64,000 nt of DNA from Sphingobium sp. OAS761 (GCF_024168485.1 NZ_JALJVY010000007.1:1-64000); one strand, 5' to 3'; shown: positions 14,716-23,651, numbered from the stretch's first letter. Notes: a model not told the origin generated them from the letters alone. Made by a program: numbers and translations.

Positions 14716-15456
14716 ATGTTGACCATGCAATTCGATGTCGCGGAGACGGCCGGAAACAGATTGGCTCCGGACGTCATGATAGACGTTTCCGGCCTGTCCA
14801 AGAGTTTCACCATCCATGCCCAATCCGCGACGCGGATCACGGCACTGCGCGCGGTGTCGTTTCAACTGCGCGCCGGCGAGTGCGTCGCGCTGACCGGCCC
14901 GTCCGGGGCAGGCAAGAGCACATTGCTACGCTGCATCTACGGCAATTATCTGGCCACCTGCGGCACTGTCTCAATCCGCGACCAGAAACGAGGCACCGTG
15001 ACCGTCACGGGAGCCGACCCGCGCGAAATCATCGCCCTGCGAAAAGACACGATCGGCTACGTCAGCCAATTCCTGCGGGCGATCCCGCGCGTGGGGGCGC
15101 AAGCATTGGTCGCGAGCCCGCTTGTCGAGCTGGGGGTGAAAGAAGCGGTGGCCCTGCGCCGCGCCGCCGAATTGCTGGAGCGCCTCGCCATCCCGCAAAA
15201 ACTCTGGGCTCTACCTCCCGCTACCTTTTCCGGCGGCGAGCAGCAGCGAATCAATATCGCCCGCGGCCTGATCGCCGATCACCCCATCCTCCTACTCGAT
15301 GAGCCCACAGCTTCGCTGGACGCCGCTAACAGCGCGATCGTCAGCGAGTTGATCCTGGAGCGGCGGAACAAGGGGACCGCGATCATGGGCATTTTCCACG
15401 ACGAGGAAACGCGGGATCGCGTCGCCACCCGGCTGTTCCCACTGCAAGCGGCCTGA
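14716..15456 (+). CDS. phnL: C-P lyase ABC-type subunit PhnL
   Basis: A 246-residue ABC ATPase: Walker A GPSGAGKST at residues 61-69, signature FSGGEQQRINIARGL, Walker B ILLLDEPTASLD. The VSQFLRAIPRVGA segment after the Q-loop is diagnostic of PhnL. In the C-P lyase assembly PhnK and PhnL bind together on the core. The ATG at 14716 is chosen for the GAGGA five bases upstream; a GTG at 14704 overlapping the phnK stop is possible but less likely. Followed after 43 bases by phnM. Confidence 0.95.
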   Translation: MLTMQFDVAETAGNRLAPDVMIDVSGLSKSFTIHAQSATRITALRAVSFQLRAGECVALTGPSGAGKSTLLRCIYGNYLATCGTVSIRDQKRGTVTVTGADPREIIALRKDTIGYVSQFLRAIPRVGAQALVASPLVELGVKEAVALRRAAELLERLAIPQKLWALPPATFSGGEQQRINIARGLIADHPILLLDEPTASLDAANSAIVSELILERRNKGTAIMGIFHDEETRDRVATRLFPLQAA

Positions 15457-15499
15457 ACGCTGCTTGTCTTGTCTTCACCTCATTGCGACGAGGCTATCG

Positions 15500-16624
15500 A
15501 TGTTGATCACCAATGCTAAAATTGTCACACCTGACGAGGTCTTCATTGGAACACTACAATGTGATGGCGGCCGGATTTCAGATATTTCGACCGGCTCCAG
15601 CACGGCTCCGGATGCGATGGACTGGGGCGGCGACTATCTGCTGCCGGGCTTTGTCGAACTGCACACCGACAACCTCGAAAAGCACCTGATGCCGCGTCCG
15701 GGCGTCCTCTGGAACGCCCAGGCAGCCCTCGTAATGCATGACGTCGATGTCGCCGCCGCCGGTATTACAACGGTGTTCGACGCGCTCGCCGTCGGCAGCC
15801 GCGACCAGGGCGTGCGCGGCCGGGAGGTGCAAGGGGCCTGCGCGAAAGTGCTGGAGCAACTGGCCGGGCATTTGCGGGCCGACCACTATCTTCACCTGAG
15901 ATGCGAGGTGGCCGCGGCCGATGTGGTCGATGCTTTCGACGCCCTAGCGAGCCACCCCCGATTACAGTTGGCCTCGGTCATGGATCATACGCCCGGGCAA
16001 CGGCAATGGCGCAATCATGCGCAATGGCGGCGCTATCATGAACGGCACGGGAAGATCGCCGATGCTCAGATCGAGACCGTGCTGGTGGAAATGCGCGAGG
16101 AGCAAGAGAGATTTTCTACCCCTCATAGGCAGGCGATCGTGGAGCGTTGCGCTACGCTGGGGATTGCGGTCGCCAGCCATGATGACACGGATATCGATCA
16201 TGTCGAGCAGGCCGTGATCGAAGGCATCGCCCTTTCGGAATTTCCAACGACGCTCGCTGCCGCTCGCGCCGCGCATGAGCGTGGGATCTCGACCATCATG
16301 GGCGGCCCCAATGTCGTCCGGGGCGGATCACATTCCGGCAATGTATCGGCGCTCGAACTGGCAGAGGCCGGCTGCCTCGACATCCTTTCGTCGGACTATG
16401 TGCCGGCCAGCCTGCTCCTCGGGGCTTTCACTCTGGCCGGAATCGAGGGGTGGGATCTGCCCCGTGCGGTACGGACCATCTCCCTTTCACCCGCACAGAG
16501 GGTCGGCCTGACGGATCGCGGCGCCGTCGCTCCGGGCCTACGGGCGGATTTCGTGCGGGTGACGATGATCAACGGACAGCCGGTCCCGGTGGAAACCCAT
16601 GTCTGTGGGCGCCGCGTCGCATGA
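15500..16624 (+). CDS. phnM: alpha-D-ribose 1-methylphosphonate 5-triphosphate diphosphatase PhnM
   Basis: A 374-residue amidohydrolase-superfamily enzyme that removes pyrophosphate from the ribose triphosphate adduct to give the PhnJ substrate. Metal-binding signatures are intact: ELHTDNLEKH with His55 and Asp57, the later ASHDDTDIDH, and LSSDYVPASLLLGA near the end. The ATG at 15500 has GACGAGG about seven bases upstream; longer frames from 15464 lack an SD. Its TGA overlaps the start of the PNPOx-like gene by 4 bases. Confidence 0.95.
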   Translation: MLITNAKIVTPDEVFIGTLQCDGGRISDISTGSSTAPDAMDWGGDYLLPGFVELHTDNLEKHLMPRPGVLWNAQAALVMHDVDVAAAGITTVFDALAVGSRDQGVRGREVQGACAKVLEQLAGHLRADHYLHLRCEVAAADVVDAFDALASHPRLQLASVMDHTPGQRQWRNHAQWRRYHERHGKIADAQIETVLVEMREEQERFSTPHRQAIVERCATLGIAVASHDDTDIDHVEQAVIEGIALSEFPTTLAAARAAHERGISTIMGGPNVVRGGSHSGNVSALELAEAGCLDILSSDYVPASLLLGAFTLAGIEGWDLPRAVRTISLSPAQRVGLTDRGAVAPGLRADFVRVTMINGQPVPVETHVCGRRVA

Positions 16625-17292
16625 CGCCGGACGCAAATGGTCACGTGCGGGACATGCTTCGCAGCCTCCCGAGCCTGAAGGGTCCCTTTCCGCCGGTCGA
16701 TTTCAGCACCTTCCCGGATACGCCGCAGCAGGCGTTTCTGGATTGGCTGGGGGACGCGATTGCCGGCGGGATCAAGGAACCCCATGCGATGACGCTTTCA
16801 ACCGTTGACGCGGACGGTCGGGCGGACGCTCGAATGCTCATCCTCAAGAATGTCGACGAACGCGGCTGGCATTTCGCAACGCATATCGACAGCCCGAAAG
16901 GCCGGCAGCTTCTTGCCAATCCGGAGAGCGCCCTCACTTTCTACTGGGCGCAACTGGGCAGGCAGGTGCGCATCCGGGGGCGTGCCGTTCCGCTGCCCGA
17001 CCGGGAGTGCGCCGCGGACTTCCTGGAACGCCCGATGAGTGCAAGGGTCATCGCGATGGCCTCCATGCAAAGCCAGCCCCTCCATCCGGCCGAATTGGCG
17101 GATCGGCTTCATGATGCGCAGTCATTGTTTGACAAGAACCCCCACCATGTACTGAGCGCATGGAAAGTCATGGCGGTGGCTCCGCGGTCGGCAGAATTCT
17201 GGCAGGGCGCATCGGATCGGAATCATAAGAGGCTATGCTATTCCGCATCGGATGACGGCGCCGGATGGGTTAAGGCAGTTCTATGTGCCTAA
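16621..17292 (+). CDS. PNPOx-like FMN-binding protein at the end of the phn operon
   Basis: A 223-residue protein of the pyridoxamine 5'-phosphate oxidase family. FMN-binding segments ARMLILKNVDERGWHFAT and ALTFYWAQLGRQVRIRGRAV match PdxH, as does the C-terminal AEFWQGASDRNHKRLCY, where an R-x-H-x-R-type motif (RNHKR) corresponds to the PLP-contacting RLHDR of E. coli PdxH. Its ATG overlaps the phnM stop (ATGA), so it is co-translated with the C-P lyase genes. It may be a genuine PNP oxidase or a flavoprotein with a new substrate linked to phosphonates, since PLP-dependent and pyridoxal-like phosphate chemistry is not otherwise part of the pathway. No phnO or phnP is seen downstream. Confidence 0.85.
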   Translation: MTPDANGHVRDMLRSLPSLKGPFPPVDFSTFPDTPQQAFLDWLGDAIAGGIKEPHAMTLSTVDADGRADARMLILKNVDERGWHFATHIDSPKGRQLLANPESALTFYWAQLGRQVRIRGRAVPLPDRECAADFLERPMSARVIAMASMQSQPLHPAELADRLHDAQSLFDKNPHHVLSAWKVMAVAPRSAEFWQGASDRNHKRLCYSASDDGAGWVKAVLCA

Positions 17293-17800
17293 GGAGCCTT
17301 GATCTAAGAGACCCTACGGTAGCCACGACGATCGGCCCCGGTTGCAGAACGTGTGGCCGCCCCTCACGCTCTCCGCAGCTATTCTTTGTGAATTGGCCGA
17401 GCCGGTGCCGTGGATGAGAACCGCAGCACACTTGCTCCATACCCGGCCACCTGATCCGACTTTGGGTACGTCCGTGAGCCCGTCTGCACATGGCGTTTAA
17501 TGTCAGACAGCTTCGGTACGCGATTGCCGCAGCAGGTCACGGCAGTTTCTACCGGGCCGCAGGCGCCGCGCCGTCGAAATTTAGCCAGGGCTTCCATCGC
17601 GGCCTAGCGAGAACCCATTGTCCGTTCGGTTGACACGACCTAGGATCGTCTCGCGACAACCGCGTCTATGCGGTGCTTACCCGGTACTTACTCTCGCAGT
17701 CCAAGATCTGCTTTATTCGAGTTATTATATTGTGATATCAATTAGATATGGAACGTTTGCGCTTAAGGTCTGGTACTTCCGCTATCGCCGGCGTGACGAC
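17293..17800. other. intergenic region after the phn operon
   Basis: About 500 bases without a recognisable gene on either strand. Short open frames (for example minus-strand 17379-17597) show no family motif. The final 100 bases are AT-rich (around 17700-17760) and probably carry the promoter of the ClC gene. No clear terminator hairpin with a T-run after the PNPOx gene was found. Confidence 0.45.
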
Positions 17801-17804
17801 ATGG

Positions 17805-17825
17805 CGCCTGCTGCATGAGCAGGCG
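17805..17825 (+). promoter_or_regulatory. hairpin enclosing the ClC start codon
   Basis: CGCCTGCT and AGCAGGCG form a perfect 8-bp stem around a GCATG loop that contains the ATG at 17815. A five-codon frame ATG GCG CCT GCT GCA TGA starts at 17801 and its stop overlaps that ATG. The arrangement would allow translational control, but no experimental precedent was identified. Confidence 0.4.
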
Positions 17826-19140
17826 TAACCGCCGCTGGACGATGCGCCGGGTGCGCGCGCTGGTCCGCCACAGCGGGCCAACCTCGCTCATTTTTCGCCG
17901 TCGCCTCGCCCTGATGGGCGGCGCGATCCTGGTCGGTCTCGCCGCGCTCATTTTCGCGTCGGCGGCGGATCAGGCATCAGAAGCCTTCGACCGGCTGGTC
18001 GAGGCGATCTGGTGGCTACCGCTGTTGCTGACTCCTGCGGGCTTCGCCGGCATCGCATGGGTAACGCGCACCTACGCCCCCTATGCGGGCGGTTCAGGCA
18101 TTCCGCAGGTGATCGCCGCAACCCGACTGCCCGAACAAATCGGTACGCGGCTGGTCGACCTGCGCACCGCGCTGCTGAAGGTCGTGCTGACCGTCGGGGG
18201 GCTGCTGGTCGGCGCGTCTGTCGGTCGCGAAGGGCCGACAGTGCAGATTTCCGCGGCCATATTGGCGCGGTTTCACGCGATATTGCAAGTACCCTTACGG
18301 ACGTCCGTCATGATCGCCGGCGGCGCCGCAGGGGTCGCCGCCGCCTTCAACACACCGCTTGCCGGAATCAGCTTCGCGATCGAGGAACTGGCATCCGCCT
18401 ATGAACAGCGCATGACGCTGCTGGTGATCACGGCGGTTATCATTTCCGGCATGGTCAGCCTGGGCCTGGCAGGCGACTATGTCTATTTCGGCGCGGTCGC
18501 GGCGCATCTCCCCCTTGGATCGGCCATGGTCGTCGCCCTGTTCGCGGGCGTGCTGGGCGGGTTATCGGGCGGACTTTTCGCCAGGCTCGCCCTGGCCGCC
18601 GCGACGAGCAGGAACCGGCTGACCGACTGGAGCCGCGCGCATCCCATCCAATTCGCCGCCGCCTGCGGGATGCTGGTCGCGGTGATAGGGGTTATATCGG
18701 GCATGACCTGGGGCACCAGCTATGCGCCGGCGCGCCATCTGATTACCGGCGGGCAGGAGCCCCTGTGGTTCGCCCCCGCGAAATTCGTCAGCACGCTCGC
18801 CACGAGCATATCGGGCATACCGGGCGGCATCTTTGCTCCGTCGCTGGCGACCGGGGCCGGCTTCGGGAATTTGCTGCGCTGGATGTTCCCCGAACAGCAG
18901 GCGAGCGCAGTCGTGCTGCTGGGCATGGTCGCATATTTTACCGGAGTCGTGCGCGCGCCGCTTACGGCCGTCATCATCATTTCCGAAACAACGGGCAGCC
19001 GCGGCTTCATGCTGCCGCTGCTCGGTGCGGCGCTGGTCGCCGACGGCGCGGCGCAGCGCATTTGTCGCGACCGTTTGTACCACGGACTTTCGCGCGCCTT
19101 TCACGATCGCGCCAAAGCAGCGGGTGTCGCTCCGTCCTGA
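17815..19140 (+). CDS. ClC-family chloride channel or H+/Cl- antiporter
   Basis: A 441-residue polytopic membrane protein with the three ClC selectivity-filter signatures: GSGIP at residues 93-97, GREGP at 137-141 (the gating glutamate E139 is present) and GIFAPSLATG near residue 335. Multiple hydrophobic helices cover the length. A glutamate in the gate position is compatible with either channel or transporter behaviour; the central intracellular glutamate that distinguishes antiporters was not resolved by eye. No CBS domains follow. No clear Shine-Dalgarno precedes the ATG, which lies in a stem-loop. A bidirectional terminator lies just downstream. Confidence 0.9.
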   Translation: MSRRNRRWTMRRVRALVRHSGPTSLIFRRRLALMGGAILVGLAALIFASAADQASEAFDRLVEAIWWLPLLLTPAGFAGIAWVTRTYAPYAGGSGIPQVIAATRLPEQIGTRLVDLRTALLKVVLTVGGLLVGASVGREGPTVQISAAILARFHAILQVPLRTSVMIAGGAAGVAAAFNTPLAGISFAIEELASAYEQRMTLLVITAVIISGMVSLGLAGDYVYFGAVAAHLPLGSAMVVALFAGVLGGLSGGLFARLALAAATSRNRLTDWSRAHPIQFAAACGMLVAVIGVISGMTWGTSYAPARHLITGGQEPLWFAPAKFVSTLATSISGIPGGIFAPSLATGAGFGNLLRWMFPEQQASAVVLLGMVAYFTGVVRAPLTAVIIISETTGSRGFMLPLLGAALVADGAAQRICRDRLYHGLSRAFHDRAKAAGVAPS

Positions 19141-19150
19141 TGAACGGCAT

Positions 19151-19191
19151 GGAAAAGGGCGCGGTGGCAATCAGCCAGCGCGCCCTTTTCC
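19151..19191. terminator. bidirectional intrinsic terminator
   Basis: A perfect 13-bp stem, GGAAAAGGGCGCG paired with CGCGCCCTTTTCC, with a 15-base loop. A-run and T-run at its outer ends allow termination on both strands. It separates the ClC gene from the convergent hypothetical gene ending at 19231. Confidence 0.85.
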
Positions 19192-19230
19192 CATTAGTGC
19201 CATATCCACAGGGACCGGCCTTTTGCCGGC

Positions 19231-19779
19231 TCAGTTGGCCTTGCTCATGTCGACCTTCTCGACCCATTCGGGATAGAAGGTCGGTTCGCGGTTGGACCAT
19301 CCGACCGCCGTGGCCGCCGCTTCACTGATCGACTGAAGAAGCGCACGGCGCTTGTCGGGATGCAAATGCGGCAGGCTGGCAGCTGCGCAAAACGCGCCGG
19401 GCAGCCAAGGCCGCGCACCCGCACCCAGCAGTCGCTCATAAAGAAAGCGATAGGCGGAAAAGCTGCCAAGCCGGTCCTGCCCCAGGTCGAAAGCCGAAAT
19501 GGTGACCAGCGGCGCCATGAACGGTTCGACCTGCTCCAGACCGCTGTCGTCAGGCACACACGCCTTGATTTCCTCAAGACGCCCGTAGATGCGCGATTGC
19601 GCGCGTATCGAGGCCTCCTCCACCATGTCGCGCGACCATAATTTCATCGCATCGCGGCGATGCAGCCCGATGTCCAGCGATCGGCGAATGTAGCGTTGCG
19701 TGGCCGACGGAAAACTCGCGAACTCCCGCAGTTCCGCCAGGGTTACGGCTCCATCAGCCGGTCTTGCACTCGTGCCCAT
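19231..19779 (-). CDS. hypothetical protein
   Basis: A 182-residue soluble protein, mostly alpha-helical by composition, that I cannot assign to a family. The middle shows RDAMKLWSRDMVEEASIRAQ and a Gln/Glu-rich C-terminal half; no signal peptide or membrane helix. The ATG at 19779 (MGTSARPADG) is preceded at a good distance by GGAGG in GGAGGGCAAGGAT, which favours it over the TTG at 19800. Codon use (G/C at third positions) fits a genuine gene. It stands alone on the minus strand between ClC and other short genes. Confidence 0.65.
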   Translation of the reverse strand: MGTSARPADGAVTLAELREFASFPSATQRYIRRSLDIGLHRRDAMKLWSRDMVEEASIRAQSRIYGRLEEIKACVPDDSGLEQVEPFMAPLVTISAFDLGQDRLGSFSAYRFLYERLLGAGARPWLPGAFCAAASLPHLHPDKRRALLQSISEAAATAVGWSNREPTFYPEWVEKVDMSKAN

Positions 19780-20003
19780 ATCCTTGCCCTCCGACTTCAA
19801 GTCGTACGACAGAATATGCGCCCGCCATGGTTACCGAAGGCTTAAGCGCCTGTTCTATCGCCGTTCACAACGGACCAGAATTTGTTGTGCAGCGCAACAT
19901 GAATTTACGATCAATGCGACGGATCGATGACAAGGCTCAATAGCGGCCGGCAAGCCGCTCCGACACGCCACGCCGTCCCGCATTCGCCGAGACGTAAAGT
20001 GGA

Positions 20004-20258
20004 TCAGGCCCCGGCGCCGGCGCCGAGAGCGGCACCGATCATCGCGCGCCAGACCGTCACATCGCCCGCGCCGGCCATCTGCGCGTCAGGTTCGCGCAGA
20101 GTATGAAGTATCGCATAGGCATCATCCAGATGATCGGGCCAGGCAGCGTCCACGGCATTGGCCGCGTGCGGATTGTCGCCGCCGCCATTGGTGCTGATGC
20201 AGCGTCCGGCGAGGACGCGCGCGATCCGTTCCACGGCAGGGGTAATGGATGTCGGCAT
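20004..20258 (-). CDS. small hypothetical protein
   Basis: An 84-residue protein with an N-terminal VERIARVLAGR helix, a middle rich in Asp/Ala (DAAWPDHLDDAYAILHTLRE) and an Ala/Gly tail. The ERIAR...DAAWPD...REPDA pattern is familiar from uncharacterised small sphingomonad proteins, but no function is known. A strong GAGGAG lies 9 bases before the ATG at 20258, supporting translation. No membrane segment. Confidence 0.6.
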   Translation of the reverse strand: MPTSITPAVERIARVLAGRCISTNGGGDNPHAANAVDAAWPDHLDDAYAILHTLREPDAQMAGAGDVTVWRAMIGAALGAGAGA

Positions 20259-20339
20259 CGTATCGCGCTCCTCTCGAACCGGCGGGTGATTATCTCTTCC
20301 GTTTATAACGAAGCTAACATGAAATTGAGGGACGGGCCA

Positions 20340-20552
20340 TCATTCCCGGTCCTCTTTATATCCCGAAGAAGGCACCGGATCGCCATTGTCGCCAGGCTTG
20401 GTCGCGGCGGGGGGATCCGAGGCATCCATCGAGTCCTTCAGCCCCTCGTCCAGGCTTTCGTCGCGACTGAGGGCATGATCCTGATCGTCCGTTTCCCGTT
20501 CGTCACCAGCCTCTTCGCGGCTGTTCGGGCGAATCGCGGTCTTATCGTCCAT
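20340..20552 (-). CDS. small acidic, probably disordered protein
   Basis: A 70-residue protein starting MDDKTAIRPNS, extremely rich in Asp, Glu, Ser, Pro and Lys, with no hydrophobic core, which suggests intrinsic disorder. The ATG at 20552 has AAGGAGG five bases upstream, one of the strongest ribosome binding sites here, so the gene is likely real. It is divergent from the histidine kinase gene. Function unknown; stress-related hydrophilic proteins of similar composition exist in alphaproteobacteria. Confidence 0.6.
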   Translation of the reverse strand: MDDKTAIRPNSREEAGDERETDDQDHALSRDESLDEGLKDSMDASDPPAATKPGDNGDPVPSSGYKEDRE

Positions 20553-20714
20553 ATCATCCTCCTTGCGCATGGTGTCTTTCTCGCGCATCGCCCGATCAAC
20601 GGCCGGCGAACAGGCCGGTTCCCTTGCTGTCCGTTCGACCAACAAGCAGGCCGGTTCGACCAGCTACCGTCAGACGAGGCGACAATCCCCACGGGGATAG
20701 GTAGACAAGGACGT

Positions 20715-21827
20715 ATGATAAATAACTCCGAAGACGGCGATCGCGGCGTGTCCCCGGCGATCGCGCTATATTCCATCCTCGGTTTCTGGTTGTTCTACAC
20801 GGCCCTTATCAGCCTGCGCGCCGCCGTCATCGGTTTTGATGCACAGGGCGAACTGGCCGCGCGGCGCATGGTCGTGGCGATCATCGGGATCATCGTCACA
20901 TGGATACTCTATCTGGCGCTTCGGCGGTTTGACACCCGCCCGTTGCTCGTCCGCATCGTGGCCGCCTTCTCGCTGGCCGCCCCATTCGCGCTCGCGATGG
21001 CCGTGGCCAATTATTACATGTTCAACGTCTATGATCCGGTGACGCTGTTTTCCGACGCCGAAATGCAGAAGCAGGCGAGCGGGAACGACTATATTATCAT
21101 CGGCATATTGGAAGACGCGATCAGCCGCTATTTCTTCCTGTCGGCTTGGGCCGGCCTCTACCTCGCCCTGTCCTATGCGAGCGAAGCGCACCGCACGGAA
21201 CGCCGTGCAGCCCGGCTGGAACGCGCCGCGCAGCAGGCCGAACTTCGATCGCTGCGATATCAGGTGAACCCGCATTTCCTTTTCAATACGCTCAATTCCC
21301 TCTCCTCTCTGGTCATGAAGGATCGCCGTGACGAAGCCGAGCAGATGATCATGTCGCTATCCAATTTCTATCGCACCAGCCTGACCGGCGACCCGTTGGA
21401 AGACATGCCGCTGGCGGAGGAAGTGCATCTGCAGAAACTCTATCTGGATATTGAGGCCGTACGCTTTCCCGAACGGTTAACCACGGTGATCGATGTGCCC
21501 GATTCGCTGATGAGCGCGTGCGTGCCCGGCCTCATTCTTCAGCCGCTGGTGGAAAATGCGATCAAATATGGCGTGTCCCGCACCTCCAGCCCGGTGACCA
21601 TCGTCATCCGCGCGCGCGGGGAAGAAGGTATGCTTCACCTGACGGTGACCGACAATGGTGACAAGCAGCCGAGCGCGAGCGACGGGGGCAGCGGTATCGG
21701 CCTTGCCAATGTGCGCGACCGGCTGGCTGCCCGTTTTGGCGATATGGGCCAGATCGCCTATGGTCCACGCGAACAGGGAGGGTTTTCCGTTCGCCTTTCT
21801 CTTCCCATCACACGTCGGGGCTGCTGA
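20715..21827 (+). CDS. LytS/YehU-type sensor histidine kinase
   Basis: A 370-residue membrane sensor. Four to five N-terminal hydrophobic helices (residues about 15-38, 52-70, 80-100, 135-155) are followed by a coiled linker rich in Arg/Glu, the HisKA_7TM-linked H-box RYQVNPHFLFNTLNSLSSLV with phospho-accepting His187, and the HATPase domain with QPLVENAIKYGV and the G box DGGSGIGLANVRDRL. This is the His-kinase_dom architecture of LytS/AgrC-related kinases that pair with LytTR regulators. The ATG at 20715 has AAGGA a few bases upstream. The LytTR regulator follows after 6 bases. Signal unknown. Confidence 0.9.
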   Translation: MINNSEDGDRGVSPAIALYSILGFWLFYTALISLRAAVIGFDAQGELAARRMVVAIIGIIVTWILYLALRRFDTRPLLVRIVAAFSLAAPFALAMAVANYYMFNVYDPVTLFSDAEMQKQASGNDYIIIGILEDAISRYFFLSAWAGLYLALSYASEAHRTERRAARLERAAQQAELRSLRYQVNPHFLFNTLNSLSSLVMKDRRDEAEQMIMSLSNFYRTSLTGDPLEDMPLAEEVHLQKLYLDIEAVRFPERLTTVIDVPDSLMSACVPGLILQPLVENAIKYGVSRTSSPVTIVIRARGEEGMLHLTVTDNGDKQPSASDGGSGIGLANVRDRLAARFGDMGQIAYGPREQGGFSVRLSLPITRRGC

Positions 21828-21833
21828 ACCATC

Positions 21834-22577
21834 ATGTCCATTCGCACCATGATCGTCGACGACGAACCGCTTGCGATCGAACGGCTGCAAATGCTGTGCG
21901 CGCGGGAACCGCGCATTGCCCTTGTCGGAACCGCCACCGACGGCGAGGCCGCGTTGCGCCTGATCGAAGCGCTGCAACCAGACGTCGTGATGCTGGATAT
22001 CGCCATGCCGCTGCTCGACGGGATTGGCGTCGCACGGGCGATTGGCAGGCTGGGCATTCGGCCTGCGGTGATATTCGTGACCGCGTTCGAAGGTTTCGCG
22101 GTCGAGGCATTCGACCTCGCCGCGGTCGATTACATGCTTAAACCGGTCGCTCATGAGCGGCTGGCGAGAGCCATCGACCGGGTCGAACTGGCGCTGCGCA
22201 ATCGCGGTTCCGCGGATGTCGCGCCGCGAGCCGATCCGCAACCCGAATGGGCGGAGGAATTCTGGGTTCCGCACCGGTCGGAACTCATTCGTATCGCCGC
22301 CGACCAGATCGACCGGATCGAGGCGGAGCGCGATTATATGCGCCTGCATGTCGGCACGCACAGCTATCTGCTGCACCAGACGATCAGTTCGCTGGAAGAA
22401 CGGCTCGACCCCCAGCAATTCGTGCGCCTGCACCGATCCCACATCGTGCGCCGGGATCATATCGCCCGGCTGCGCCACGACGGCAGCGGGGTCTGGTTCG
22501 CGGCGCTGATCGATGGCGAGGAAATCCGCATCGGCCGCACCTTTCTGACCAACGCGCGCGCGATGACGGGGCGCTGA
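21834..22577 (+). CDS. LytTR-family response regulator
   Basis: A 247-residue regulator: CheY-like receiver with acidic DDE at residues 9-11 and phospho-acceptor Asp55 in DVVMLDIAMPLLDG, the conserved Lys in VDYMLKPVAHERL, and a C-terminal LytTR DNA-binding domain (IDRIEAERDYMRLHVGTHSY, then FVRLHRSHIVRRDHIARL). Encoded 6 bases after the kinase and surely its partner. LytTR targets are typically direct repeats upstream of a few genes; none could be identified here by eye. Ends 3 bases before the convergent TonB-like gene. Confidence 0.92.
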   Translation: MSIRTMIVDDEPLAIERLQMLCAREPRIALVGTATDGEAALRLIEALQPDVVMLDIAMPLLDGIGVARAIGRLGIRPAVIFVTAFEGFAVEAFDLAAVDYMLKPVAHERLARAIDRVELALRNRGSADVAPRADPQPEWAEEFWVPHRSELIRIAADQIDRIEAERDYMRLHVGTHSYLLHQTISSLEERLDPQQFVRLHRSHIVRRDHIARLRHDGSGVWFAALIDGEEIRIGRTFLTNARAMTGR

Positions 22578-22580
22578 TCG

Positions 22581-23387
22581 CTATCTTCCCGTGCCCGCGT
22601 CGACCACCTTGCGGCTATAATCGATCCGGATACGTACCCAGCTTCCGACCATCACCTTGCCGTTGACGCGCGGCGGCAGCACCAGAAACTGCCAGGCCGC
22701 CAGCCGGACCGCCCGACCGAAGCCGGAACCCATGGGCGATTCCCCCATCACCTGGCAATTTTCGACATGATAATGATCGATCGTCTTGCAGGCGACGAGA
22801 CCCCAGCCGTCCGGGGGCGCGGAGGCCGGAATATAAGCACCCAGTTCGGCATGGGTCGGGCGCCGATACCATTCCGCATCGAACAACTGGACACCGCCCG
22901 GACCTTCACCCGGTCCGGCGACGGCGGCGCTGTCACCCTGTCCGGAGGCGTTCGCGCCTTGAGCGCGCCGGGGTATGTTGCCGATGTCGGCCGACGCCAT
23001 CTGTTCGCGGTTCAGGGTCAGAAATGGAAAGGGCGATGGCGGCTGCTCAGCCGGCGTTTCGACCGGGACAGGCGGCCGGACCACCGGCTCTGCGCTCTTT
23101 TGCGGGCGCGCCTTGTCCTGTTCGCGCTTTTCCGCCTTTTCGGCGCGAGCCTGCTGCTGGTCCGCTTTCGGACCGGCCTCCACATCGAAGGTCACGGGCA
23201 GGCGATCGTCCTGCTTTGGCGGATCGAACCGCGGAGACAGGGTGAACAGGGCCAGAAGCAGCAGCAGGTTCAGCACCAGCGCAAAGGCCATGCCGCCTGC
23301 GCGCTGCCTTACTCTGGCCCAGGAAATGGAAGACAACGTCAAATGTGCAGACCACGCAGGATTTGGATGGTCATGCCCAGACGGCAC
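22581..23387 (-). CDS. TonB-like membrane-anchored protein
   Basis: A 268-residue protein with one N-terminal hydrophobic helix (GGMAFALVLNLLLLLALFTL), a Lys/Glu/Gln/Pro-rich periplasmic linker containing KADQQQARAEKAEKREQDKA and PVVRPPVPVETPAEQPPSP, and a globular C-terminal third with two cysteines (VACKTIDHYHVENCQVM). That topology resembles TonB/TolA-type energy transducers, but I could not find the canonical TonB_C YP motif, so the call is by architecture only. First start is GTG at 23387; an ATG at 23291 just before the helix is possible. Convergent with the LytTR gene. Confidence 0.6.
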   Translation of the reverse strand: MPSGHDHPNPAWSAHLTLSSISWARVRQRAGGMAFALVLNLLLLLALFTLSPRFDPPKQDDRLPVTFDVEAGPKADQQQARAEKAEKREQDKARPQKSAEPVVRPPVPVETPAEQPPSPFPFLTLNREQMASADIGNIPRRAQGANASGQGDSAAVAGPGEGPGGVQLFDAEWYRRPTHAELGAYIPASAPPDGWGLVACKTIDHYHVENCQVMGESPMGSGFGRAVRLAAWQFLVLPPRVNGKVMVGSWVRIRIDYSRKVVDAGTGR

Positions 23388-23408
23388 GCCCGCGTCAACG
23401 CCGTCGCG

Positions 23409-23651
23409 TCAACACACATCCTCTTCACGGACCAGCGGGCGGCTTTCCCGGCTCGCGCGCATCCGGCTCGCGGGGTCGTCGGGGTCCCCGGCCACCACCA
23501 CATGATCGTCATGCACTTCCAGCAACACGCCGGCGAACGGGAAACCGGCCAGGCTGCCCGTGACCCGATAGCTGACGGAATCGCCCACCTTGAATGTCGC
23601 CGGATCGGTGTTGAAGCTGAACGGGCAACTGCCCTCACCCATGCCTTGCAT
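23409..23651 (-). CDS. small hypothetical protein
   Basis: An 80-residue protein, MQGMGEGSCPFSFNTDPATF at the start and then a run of beta-prone residues (VGDSVSYRVTGSLAGFPFAG, VLLEVHDDHVVVAGDPDD), which suggests a small beta-barrel or SH3-like fold. GAGGAG six bases before the ATG supports translation. It precedes the TonB-like gene by 21 bases on the same strand and could be co-transcribed with it. No family recognised. Confidence 0.55.
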   Translation of the reverse strand: MQGMGEGSCPFSFNTDPATFKVGDSVSYRVTGSLAGFPFAGVLLEVHDDHVVVAGDPDDPASRMRASRESRPLVREEDVC

